Assembly (NCBI GenBank): GCA_012270975.1
Contig: JAAXHH010000121.1
Span: 1 to 64,000, forward strand
Origin: Candidatus Latescibacterota bacterium
Lineage (GTDB): Bacteria > JAAXHH01
Length of the DNA: 64,000 nt
Direction of reading: 5' to 3'
Below the pieces are notes generated by a model that saw only the letters and a list, made by a program, of their open reading frames with translations, made no database searches and was not told the DNA's origin. A program made the position numbers and the translations under genes. Position 1 is the stretch's first letter. Every line of letters starts with the position of its first letter. This document shows positions 45,773-53,601 of the stretch, piece by piece.

Positions 45773-48123
45773 CAGAATTCCACCGTTTCCCTTCGCATGG
45801 CCCGCAGCGTGGCAGCCGTGCCGAAGAAGACCATGATGAACAGCAGCACCGCGATGGCCGTGGCCTCGCCGATCTTGAACTCGGTGAACATGTCCTGCAC
45901 CATGAGCGTGCCGATGACGTGCACCTGCGTGGTGGGCGTCTGGTTGGTCAGGAGCCAGATGGTCTCGAAGGCCTTCATCCCGCCGATGACCATGAACACG
46001 ATGGAGATGGACAGCACCTCCCAGATCAGCGGCAGGGTGATGGTCCAGAACTGCCGCCACGACGAGGCCCCGTCGATGTCCGCCGCTTCGTAGAGGCTCT
46101 GGGGAATGCTCTCCATGGCGGCCAGAAAGAGGATCATGTTGAAACCGCAGGCGCCCCAGATGGACATGGGGATCAGGGCCCAGTACAGGTTGGACTGCGA
46201 CAGCCAGGCGAATCCTTCCATGGCCTGCAGCCAGCTTCCCGCGCTTTCGAAACCTACCGCGGACAGGATCACGCCGAGTCCCACCAGCGCGGCGTTGATC
46301 GGTCCGCCCTGGGGATTGTAGAGGTGCATCCAGAGGAGTGTCGCGGCTACGGCCCCGAGGATGTTCGGGAAGAAAAAGGCGATGCGGAAGCACTTCGATC
46401 CCCGGATCTGCCGGCTGATGCACACGGCCAGGAAGAGGGAGAGGGGGATGACGAACAGCGGGATGACGAACATGATGAACAGGTTGTTGTTCAGCGCGAT
46501 CCAGAACCCGTCGCTTTCGAAGAGCAGCCGGCCGAAGTTGAGCAGGCCCGTGAACCGCATGTCGGTCAGGCCGTCCCATTCGTTCAGGCTCCAGAGGAAG
46601 GACTTCGCGCTCGGGACGATGACGAACACGGCGTAAAGCAGCAGGGCGGGCGCGATGAAGATGATCCGGTCGGTGCGCCGGAGGAATGGGAGGCCGGCGA
46701 CGTGCGATTTCCCCGCGCGGCGCCGATCCCGGTAGCGTTTGTAAGTCGTAGCCGACCAGTAGCCGATGGCCAGGGCCATGAGGCCGATCAGCAGGCTGGG
46801 CTTCCAGACGTGCCGGATGTTGATCTCGTCCGGGTATACGCTCTGGCGCAGGACCACGGCCGCGGCGGCTTCGAGCTCGGCCGCGGCCACCGCGGGCATG
46901 GTCTGGCCGGTAATCACCCTGAACCGGGCGTCGGTCCAATACTGCGTCATGGCCGGATAGCCTTCCCCGGGCGGTGTGCCGTAGGTGACGGCCGCGTTCT
47001 TGAGCATGTCCGCCAGGTCCGCCATGTCCTCGGACAGGTTCGCTTCGGATACGCCGGCCACGGACACGGGAATGTCGCGCATCCGGGCGAACAGGCCGGC
47101 CATGCGCCGCGAAGTCATGAAGCGCAGGAACTCGACCCCGGCCAGCGGGTTGTCACTGTCCTTCATGACGAAATAGTACCCGGACCCGCCGTAAACGGCC
47201 GTGGGATCCGCCTTGCCGGTGGGCGCCACCGGGATGTTGAAGGACCCCAGGCGGAATCCGTCCGGGATTTTCCCCAGCATCTCGCTCTTGAGCCACGAAC
47301 CGCAGAAGATCATGGCCGTGTGCCCCAGGAAGAACTCGAGCTGGGATTCGGTGTGGCTCATGCCCATGGCGCCGGGCTGGAAGTAATTGAGGGCGATCCG
47401 CTGTGCGTTGGACAGGGCCTCGGCGAACTCGGGGTTGTCGAAACTGCCGGGCACCAGGTTCTTCTGGTCGTCGTACCGGTCAGGACCGGCGAGGTGGTAG
47501 TACGCGTGGTCGATCACGGCCTGCACGTAACCCGGGTAACGCCCCTGGAAAGCGAGCGGCCACACGCCGGCGGCCTTGATCTCCTCGCACAGTTCGAGGA
47601 ACTCCTCCCAGGTCGTCGCCGGCTCCCAGCCATGGGCTTCGAAGAGATTCTTATTGTACCACACGGCGTAGGCCGACGCCATCAGGGGGACGCCGTAGGT
47701 CTTTCCCTCGTGGGTGTACTGGGCCAGGGTCCCGGGCAGAAACGATTCGCGCCAGGTGCGGTCGCCCTCCCAGTTGGGCTGGTCGAGGTATTCGTCCAGG
47801 GGCAGCAGGTCGCCGTTGCGGATGAGCGCCCAGTAGTTCAGGCGGGCATTGGTGACCTCGGGGAAGGACCGTTCCAGGATGCGCACCCGCACCTTGTCGT
47901 GGATGCGCGGATCGCCGTAGAGGTCGATCACCACGCCTTCGTGCTCCTGTTCGTAGGTCCGGGCGCACTCGAGGAAGAACTCCAGTCCCTGGCCGCCCTC
48001 GAAGAGAGGGATCTCGACGCGGATGGGCGGTTTGTCCCTATTCAATGGTTGGTCCTGCGCTACGGCTACGGCCGCGTGCGACAGCAATAAACCGAGCAGA
48101 AGGATGATTCGGATAGGGACCAT
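45772..48123 (-). CDS. ABC sugar-binding protein fused to MalF-like permease
   Basis: 783 residues from the ATG at 48123, where a signal peptide begins (IILLLGLLLSHAAVAVAQ). Residues 24-430 are a family-1 solute-binding protein (GVPLMASAYAVWYNKNLFEA, GSGYYFVMKDSDNPLAGVEF). A membrane segment (about 443-458) and a basic linker follow. A full MalF-type permease occupies 483-783 with six membrane segments and EAA loop (YEAADIDGASSWRQFWTITL). The binding lobe is thus tethered to the transporter. Translation is coupled to the MalG-like gene. Confidence 0.93.
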   Translation of the reverse strand: MVPIRIILLLGLLLSHAAVAVAQDQPLNRDKPPIRVEIPLFEGGQGLEFFLECARTYEQEHEGVVIDLYGDPRIHDKVRVRILERSFPEVTNARLNYWALIRNGDLLPLDEYLDQPNWEGDRTWRESFLPGTLAQYTHEGKTYGVPLMASAYAVWYNKNLFEAHGWEPATTWEEFLELCEEIKAAGVWPLAFQGRYPGYVQAVIDHAYYHLAGPDRYDDQKNLVPGSFDNPEFAEALSNAQRIALNYFQPGAMGMSHTESQLEFFLGHTAMIFCGSWLKSEMLGKIPDGFRLGSFNIPVAPTGKADPTAVYGGSGYYFVMKDSDNPLAGVEFLRFMTSRRMAGLFARMRDIPVSVAGVSEANLSEDMADLADMLKNAAVTYGTPPGEGYPAMTQYWTDARFRVITGQTMPAVAAAELEAAAAVVLRQSVYPDEINIRHVWKPSLLIGLMALAIGYWSATTYKRYRDRRRAGKSHVAGLPFLRRTDRIIFIAPALLLYAVFVIVPSAKSFLWSLNEWDGLTDMRFTGLLNFGRLLFESDGFWIALNNNLFIMFVIPLFVIPLSLFLAVCISRQIRGSKCFRIAFFFPNILGAVAATLLWMHLYNPQGGPINAALVGLGVILSAVGFESAGSWLQAMEGFAWLSQSNLYWALIPMSIWGACGFNMILFLAAMESIPQSLYEAADIDGASSWRQFWTITLPLIWEVLSISIVFMVIGGMKAFETIWLLTNQTPTTQVHVIGTLMVQDMFTEFKIGEATAIAVLLFIMVFFGTAATLRAMRRETVEF

Positions 48124-48168
48124 GGGAAGATCGATGGAAGGATTCGGGTTTCGGCTACAGGTAGGATC

Positions 48169-48197
48169 AATGTAGGACGCGCGGAATTTCCTGTCAA
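48169..48197 (-). promoter_or_regulatory. Promoter of the ABC importer
   Basis: On the minus strand TTGACA (complement of 48192-48197), 17 bp, TACATT (complement of 48169-48174). Start near 48162, about 40 bp before the ATG. Confidence 0.65.
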
Positions 48198-48235
48198 CGC
48201 CACCCCACGACACTATCCGGCGTGCACATAAGCGG

Positions 48236-48265
48236 TTGACAGGCGCGGGACGGCCGTTCTACATT
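48236..48265 (+). promoter_or_regulatory. Promoter of the aminotransferase gene
   Basis: TTGACA (48236-48241), 18 bp, TACATT (48260-48265). It is divergent from the ABC promoter and uses the same -35 and -10 words, so one sigma factor serves both. Confidence 0.6.
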
Positions 48266-48342
48266 CCCACTTTGTCTTACCTGAGCATCGAATAGCGAAA
48301 AAACCGGAATCGGCTTAACTGCCACCCTACAGGAGCAGATCC

Positions 48343-49482
48343 ATGCGTGAGATCAATTTCGGTGCGGGAAGGCCCGATCCTCAGTCTTTTCCTTCGGACG
48401 CGCTGGCAGAGGCTGCCGCGAAGGTCATCTCGACCCGTGGCGCGGAACTGGTGAACTACCCGGACGGACGCGGTTACGAACCCTTGCGGGCCATTGCTTC
48501 GCACCGATTCGAGCGCGGGACGGGACGGGCGGTGCCCCTGGAGGAGATCGTGCTGACGTCCGGATCCATGCAGGCGCTCCAGCTGATTACGGACGCCTTC
48601 ACGTCACCGGGCGATACGATCGTCACGGAATCCTTCTCCTATGGCGGCTCGCTGAGCGTGTTCCGTAGCCGGCAGGTGCGCATCGCGCCAGTGCCTGTCG
48701 ATGACCAGGGCCTTATCGCGGACGAACTGGAGACCGTGTTGAAGGGGCTCGTCGATGCGGGCACGCCGCCGAAGTTCATCTATACCATTCCCACGCATCA
48801 CAACCCCACGGGCTCCATCCTGCCGCTGGAACGGCGGGAACGCCTGCTTGAGCTGGCCAGGGAGTTCGACACGCTGGTCGTGGACGACCACTGTTACGGC
48901 GACCTCGTGTTCCAGTCCGATCCGGTCCCGCCGAACCTGTACCACCTCGACGAAGACGGCCGGGTCGTGTACGTCGCCTCTTTCTCAAAGATCCTCGGAC
49001 CGGGTGTCCGGCAGGGCTACTTCATGGCGCCGGAGGCGCTGCAGCAGCGGATCATGGCGAACAAGATGGACGGTGGAACCAACGCGCTGGCGAGCATGAT
49101 CGTGGCCGAATACCTGGGCGATCATCTCTGGGACCATATCCGCGATGTGAATGAAGTCATGAAGGCGCGAAAAGACGCGGTGGTCGATTCGCTGGCGGCC
49201 CACTTCGGTGATCTGGGTGAAGAGGTGTGGTGGACGGATCCGCCCGGCGGCATGTTCGTATGGGTCAGGATCCCCTCGGAGACAGACACGCGAAAAGCGC
49301 TGCAACTGGCGGCCGGACGGGGAGTTTACTACAGTATCGGGCAGTCCTTCAGTGCCGCGAATGAGGACATCCCCTACCTGCGCATTGCATTCGGGTTCCC
49401 CACGATAGAGGATATCCGCGAAGGCGTGCCAATCCTCGCCGAATGCATCAAGGAAGCCCAGGGCAAGGGCCTGGCGGCGTAG
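48343..49482 (+). CDS. PLP-dependent class I/II aminotransferase
   Basis: 379 residues, fold-type I. YNPGG-type features are present: VNYPDGRGYEPLR near the front, LTSGSMQALQLI for the phosphate, VDDHCYGDL for the pyridine Asp/Tyr, and the Schiff-base Lys in ASFSKILGPGVRQGY. The pattern resembles LysN-type 2-aminoadipate aminotransferases and the aminotransferase half of MocR proteins. The amino donor is not certain. AGGAG lies before the ATG. Confidence 0.88.
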   Translation: MREINFGAGRPDPQSFPSDALAEAAAKVISTRGAELVNYPDGRGYEPLRAIASHRFERGTGRAVPLEEIVLTSGSMQALQLITDAFTSPGDTIVTESFSYGGSLSVFRSRQVRIAPVPVDDQGLIADELETVLKGLVDAGTPPKFIYTIPTHHNPTGSILPLERRERLLELAREFDTLVVDDHCYGDLVFQSDPVPPNLYHLDEDGRVVYVASFSKILGPGVRQGYFMAPEALQQRIMANKMDGGTNALASMIVAEYLGDHLWDHIRDVNEVMKARKDAVVDSLAAHFGDLGEEVWWTDPPGGMFVWVRIPSETDTRKALQLAAGRGVYYSIGQSFSAANEDIPYLRIAFGFPTIEDIREGVPILAECIKEAQGKGLAA

Positions 49483-49493
49483 AAACGGGGGCG

Positions 49494-49787
49494 TTACTCT
49501 TCGCCGGATACCCTCAGATACCCCTCGACCCTTCCGAGTCGGGTATTCATGTTGTCGAGACGATTATTCATATCTCGCATTGCGGTGCGGATTTCCATAA
49601 AGTCGGTTTGCATTTCAGTTCGGATTGCGATCAATTCGGTCCGTATCTCATTCTTGAATTCCTGATCTTCCCGATCCAGATAAGTAAGCGTCGCGATGAA
49701 CAAGATGCCCAGGGTTACAATGAACATTCCGACGGCAGTTACGATCTGTGCACCGAAGGTCCAATTATCGCGAGACATCACGGTCAT
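49494..49787 (-). CDS. Small membrane protein with a coiled coil
   Basis: 97 residues: one membrane segment (about 12-35), then an uninterrupted coiled coil of heptads (IRTELIAIRTEMQTDFMEIR, MNNRLDNMNTRLGRVEGYL). AAGGAG lies before the ATG. Proteins of this build are frequent and uncharacterised; this one may oligomerise at the membrane. It is convergent with the aminotransferase gene, 11 bp apart. Confidence 0.75.
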   Translation of the reverse strand: MTVMSRDNWTFGAQIVTAVGMFIVTLGILFIATLTYLDREDQEFKNEIRTELIAIRTEMQTDFMEIRTAMRDMNNRLDNMNTRLGRVEGYLRVSGEE

Positions 49788-49964
49788 CGTCTGACTCCTT
49801 AGACTTATCGAGTCTTCATCTTGCCAGTAAATGAATTCAAGCCAATTTGATCCTCAACACTTTTCTGCCCTCCATACTTGATTGGTCGAAATTGGAACCC
49901 AACTCTCGTACTGCCTTGAAACTAAATCAAAACGGATCCTACTTCTCCCTTCACGCCATCTTCT

Positions 49965-50675
49965 TCACGCCGTCTTCCTCACGCCGTTCTCGTACCTGAC
50001 CTCGTAGTCCCCTTCGGGCACCGGCATGGCCCGCATGGCCAGTTCCCCGTCGGTCACCAGCGGATCAGTCTTCAGCAGCAGTTCGTCCAGCGATTCCTCC
50101 GGCGACTTTTCGGTCGTGTCCAGCGTGACGAGGTGGCCGTTGCGCGTCAGGAGCGACCGGTCTACCTCGTCCTCGAAGCGTTTCTTGAGATCCGGTATGT
50201 CCTTCTCGTCGATGATCTGATACTCGTGCGGATCCGTGCGCATGCGCTCGCGTATCGCCTCGTCGTCGGCCGTGAGGTGGATCAGCACGACGTCGGGCAG
50301 CCGGGCCTCCAGGACCAGCACCTCGTAGTGCCGCTGGTTGTGGTGGACGTAGTTGGGATAGTAGGGATTCCCCTCCACGCTGCCGTACACGTCGCAGTAG
50401 ATCTTTTCCTCGATGTGCCAGCCGGCGATCAGCGTGTGGGGATAGTTGCGGATGACCTCCACGTGATAGTGAAGCTGCATCCGCTGCATGCGTTCTTTCA
50501 CGTCGTCCGGATAGTGGACGTACTGGGCCCGGGAAACGGGACTCAGGGAAGCGTCCGGGATGGTGAAGTGATCGTCGAGATGCGTCCGGCGCCGCCGTTT
50601 CTGGTAGTATTCGTCCAGGAGATCGATCAGGGTGGACTTGCCGGCATACTCGATACCGACGAAAATGGATCGCAT
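49965..50675 (-). CDS. P-loop kinase of the thymidylate/deoxynucleoside kinase type
   Basis: 236 residues from the ATG at 50675 with AAGGAG seven bases ahead. Walker A is GIEYAGKST (7-15). A lid or substrate region follows (AGWHIEEKIYCDVYG) and the core ends in LVTLDTT. The fold resembles thymidylate or deoxynucleoside kinases, but the body is divergent and the last 40 residues are extra. The substrate is unknown. It is downstream of the PhyH gene by 44 bp and probably co-expressed. Confidence 0.75.
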   Translation of the reverse strand: MRSIFVGIEYAGKSTLIDLLDEYYQKRRRRTHLDDHFTIPDASLSPVSRAQYVHYPDDVKERMQRMQLHYHVEVIRNYPHTLIAGWHIEEKIYCDVYGSVEGNPYYPNYVHHNQRHYEVLVLEARLPDVVLIHLTADDEAIRERMRTDPHEYQIIDEKDIPDLKKRFEDEVDRSLLTRNGHLVTLDTTEKSPEESLDELLLKTDPLVTDGELAMRAMPVPEGDYEVRYENGVRKTA

Positions 50676-50719
50676 GCTTTGCTCCTTTCCTCCAGTTGAA
50701 ATTCCGATCTGTCGTTGGA

Positions 50720-51568
50720 TCAGGCTTCTATGGTATGTGTGTACTGCGCCACGTCGAGTCCGTGTCGATCGGCCCACTCCCGGATGGGCCAGTCGATGCC
50801 GTCGGGCGCTTCGCGTCCTTCGGAGTCCACCGTGGCGCCCAGCAACTGGCGCCCGACGTCGTCGGTAGACTCGAGCAGGCCGGCATAGGGCTGCTGCACG
50901 TCGTTGTAGAACCGCATGTAATGATCCGGCTTGATCCAACGGTAGTGGTATCCGTAGATGACGACCTTGGCGATCTGCTTCGTGAAATTCAGTCCGGCCG
51001 CGTGGTAGGTCCGGTTTTCGAAGAGGAAGGCGTCGCCGGCCCTCAGGACCGGCTGCACGTACTCGTCCGGATGGATACGGCCCTTCCGTATCGGCAGCGC
51101 GGACTTCATGTTGTTGCTGCCCCGGACGAACATGGTCGCGCCCGAATCCGGTTCGGGGAAATCCGTCAGGCAATAGCCGATCTTCAGGCCGACAAACGGA
51201 AGCACCACGTGGCCGACGTCGAGTGAAACGCCCACGTCGCGGTGCCAATTGACCTGTTCGGTATCCCCGGGCGCCTCCGGGTGCTTGTAGATGAGCGCGG
51301 TGTTCGTGATATGGATATTGAATCCGAGCAGGGCCACGATCAGCGGGACCGTGCGCTCGTTCGTCACGAGGTCCAGAAAGGGCCGCTCCTGCACGAGACC
51401 TGGACGACGATGGGCGTAGAAATCGGGGTACTCGAACCCATCCATGAGCCGGTCGCCCGTCTCCGTCAGCGCTTCGATCTGAGCGGAGTCCAGTGCGCCC
51501 TGGACGATCAGGTAGCCGTCCTCCTCAAAGGATCGTCGCTGGGATTCGGTCAGGGGCGTGGGATGCAT
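50720..51568 (-). CDS. Phytanoyl-CoA dioxygenase family protein
   Basis: 282 residues from the ATG at 51568. Unlike the PhyH protein at 37601 it keeps the full iron site: His109-Arg-Asp111 (NWHRDVGVSLD) and His189 (RTYHAAGLNF), with the later Arg (HYRWIK) for 2-oxoglutarate. The reaction is probably hydroxylation of a small molecule. The frame is open upstream to 51718, but the palindrome at 51613-51630 and lack of conservation place the start at 51568. Confidence 0.88.
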   Translation of the reverse strand: MHPTPLTESQRRSFEEDGYLIVQGALDSAQIEALTETGDRLMDGFEYPDFYAHRRPGLVQERPFLDLVTNERTVPLIVALLGFNIHITNTALIYKHPEAPGDTEQVNWHRDVGVSLDVGHVVLPFVGLKIGYCLTDFPEPDSGATMFVRGSNNMKSALPIRKGRIHPDEYVQPVLRAGDAFLFENRTYHAAGLNFTKQIAKVVIYGYHYRWIKPDHYMRFYNDVQQPYAGLLESTDDVGRQLLGATVDSEGREAPDGIDWPIREWADRHGLDVAQYTHTIEA

Positions 51569-51612
51569 GGCGCGGTTCAAGGCTGCCGGTTTGTTCGATT
51601 GGCAAACATCAT

Positions 51613-51630
51613 ATTGTACAATTGTACAAT
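51613..51630 (-). promoter_or_regulatory. 18-bp palindromic operator before the PhyH gene
   Basis: ATTGTACAATTGTACAAT is a perfect palindrome 45 bp before the ATG. Read toward the gene, TGTACAATTGTACAATATG is identical over 19 bases to the element in the vapC promoter at 13067-13085. The core TACAATTGTA resembles BlaI/CopY-class operators. No -35 as good as that of vapC is seen. Confidence 0.65.
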
Positions 51631-51768
51631 AAAGGCCGGTAATTTCGGCGTTCCTGCTGGTCCTGTATGACGTTACGCCCGGTAATAGCCGGATATTAAG
51701 CATTATAAGCCGGCGCAATCGGGGCGCAAGCCGGAAATGACCGCCTCAGCGCAAGGCGGAATGGGCCG

Positions 51769-52374
51769 TCACAGCGGCAGTCGCCAGATCAACTGGATCT
51801 CGTCGGGGAGTTCCGCGTAGGCGTGGGACACGATAGCGCCCAGCCGGCATCCCTGGCGCGCGTAGAAACGGCAGGCCGGGACGTTGTTGTTCTGGGTTTC
51901 GATCTTCAGCTCCACGCAGCCATGCCGCCGTGCCCAATCAACAGATGCTTCAAAGAGCCGGTGTCCCACCCCGGCCCCGCGACAGTCCGGGTGCACACGG
52001 AAATCCCACAGCACCGCCAGGTCGTCCCGTCCCTCCAGCATATTCACGTTCGCCGTACGCCGGGCCAGTACCGCTCCGCCCATGCGCCGGGAGCCCTCGT
52101 AGGCCGCGAGCAGTCCCCACGAGGACGTATCCCAGTTCCACCGCCTGAGCCACCTGGCGGGGCCCTCTTCAGACGTGGCGTCGTAGTCCTTCAAGTAGGG
52201 GGGATCAACCGGCTCTTCCACCAATCTGATGCCGCCCAGGCCGCTTTCCGCCGGTTCGGGCCTCAGGCGCGTGCGCACCTCGAAGGCAATGGGTACGGTG
52301 CCGTGTTCGGCCAGACGGGATAAGGGTTCTTCGACGATCTTCACAACGGCATGCTCAAAGTTCCGCCACGGCAA
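51769..52374 (-). CDS. GNAT-family acetyltransferase
   Basis: 201 residues from a TTG; a GTG at 52344 may be the true start. The acetyl-CoA loop is DFRVHPDCRGAGVGHRLFEA, followed by ETQNNNVPACRFYARQGC, the typical second motif. It acetylates an amine; the substrate is unknown. It is close to StaT- and RimI-like single-domain members in length. It lies 25 bp after the REC-PP2C gene on the same strand. Confidence 0.87.
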   Translation of the reverse strand: MPWRNFEHAVVKIVEEPLSRLAEHGTVPIAFEVRTRLRPEPAESGLGGIRLVEEPVDPPYLKDYDATSEEGPARWLRRWNWDTSSWGLLAAYEGSRRMGGAVLARRTANVNMLEGRDDLAVLWDFRVHPDCRGAGVGHRLFEASVDWARRHGCVELKIETQNNNVPACRFYARQGCRLGAIVSHAYAELPDEIQLIWRLPL

Positions 52375-52399
52375 TCGGCTCGATCAGCATGGCATATCA

Positions 52400-53563
52400 C
52401 TAAAGTTTCGCCACGGCGATGGTCACGTCGTCCAGCAGCGGGACGCCCTGGCGGAACGCCTCCAGGGCGTCGATGATCCGCTGTCTCAAGTCCGGCGGTG
52501 ATTCCTGTCCGTGGGATTCGACCAGGGCCTGCAACCGGTCTTCGCCGAAAATGTCCCCCGCGGCGTTTTCCGCTTCGACGATCCCGTCGGAGTAGAGGAC
52601 CATGACGTCGCCCGGGGCCCAGGACCGCTCGACGACCGGGAAGGTCATGTCTGTGTCTACTCCGAGCGGCAGTCCGGTCGATTCCATTGGTTCGGCTTTC
52701 CCGGTGTCCGCGTGGAAATGGAAGGGGAAGTGGTGGCCGGCGTTGGCGTAGTAGAAACCGCGGGTCGCCGGATCGATCAGGATGTAGCACGCCGTCATCA
52801 ACCGCCAGTCCGGTCCGGTCGTCTGCACGATCCGGTTGAGGGCGTCCATGACCGGCGCCACGTCCGGGTCTATCCGGGTCTGCGTGGACCGGCAGCTGCA
52901 CGCCACGGCCATGATCAGGCTCGCGTCGAACCCGTGTCCGGTCACGTCGCCGATCAGCAGCCCGACCCGGTCATCCGGCAGCACGAAGTAGTCGTAGTAG
53001 TCGCCGCCCACGTTCTCAGCCGGGCGGCAGTACCCGCTGAAATGCATGCCGGCGTGGTGCAGGTCTCCCGGGGGCAGCAGGGACTGCTGGATCTCGTAGG
53101 CGCGCTGCAAATCCTGCTTGATGCGTTCGTCCGCCTTGATCTGCTCCTGGGCCGCCTCGAGTTGCTTCAGGCGGCGGGTTTCCACCGCCCGGTGGATGGT
53201 CGTGATCAGCAGACCCGTGGCGTCGTCGGCGGCGCGGCCAGATTTCTCCACGTAGCTGTAGGCGCCGGCTTCCATGCACCTGACGATGTTGGCGTGCGTG
53301 CCATAGGCCGTCAATACAATGCACTCGGGAGGCGATTCGCAGGCTCTGATGCCCTGGATCGCCTCCAGTCCGCCCTCCCGATCCGTTTCGATCCACATGT
53401 CGACGACCGCTACTTCCACGGCGCCGCGGGCGTCCCTGATCTTGTCGACGCACTCCTCCACCCCGCTGGCGCAGATCACGTCGAAGGTACGTTCGAGATC
53501 GAGAGTGACCGCGTCCAGCATGGCGGTGTCGTCGTCGAGGAGGAGTACGAGAGGTTTCGTCAT
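52400..53563 (-). CDS. Response regulator with SpoIIE-type PP2C phosphatase output
   Basis: 387 residues. The receiver (1-120) has Asp10-12, phospho-acceptor Asp55, Thr85 and Lys107. A coiled-coil linker (about 130-165) leads to a PP2C/SpoIIE phosphatase (170-387) with VGGDYYDYF and DVTGHGFDASL metal Asp residues. Such RsbU-like proteins dephosphorylate an anti-sigma-factor antagonist. No STAS or RsbW gene is in the window. GGAAG precedes the ATG. The multi-GAF kinase just upstream is the likely phospho-donor. Confidence 0.92.
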   Translation of the reverse strand: MTKPLVLLLDDDTAMLDAVTLDLERTFDVICASGVEECVDKIRDARGAVEVAVVDMWIETDREGGLEAIQGIRACESPPECIVLTAYGTHANIVRCMEAGAYSYVEKSGRAADDATGLLITTIHRAVETRRLKQLEAAQEQIKADERIKQDLQRAYEIQQSLLPPGDLHHAGMHFSGYCRPAENVGGDYYDYFVLPDDRVGLLIGDVTGHGFDASLIMAVACSCRSTQTRIDPDVAPVMDALNRIVQTTGPDWRLMTACYILIDPATRGFYYANAGHHFPFHFHADTGKAEPMESTGLPLGVDTDMTFPVVERSWAPGDVMVLYSDGIVEAENAAGDIFGEDRLQALVESHGQESPPDLRQRIIDALEAFRQGVPLLDDVTIAVAKL

Positions 53564-53601
53564 GGCTTCCGCCGTTCAGCCCGTCAGAGCGGTTCACCGG
53601 T

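Noticed and set aside
44834-46939. A 701-codon minus-strand frame covering the MalG-like permease and part of the next gene.
   Set aside because: Only the part below 45772 has permease sequence. The upper half is the wrong frame of the binding-protein/permease fusion, Arg/Pro-rich and without motifs.
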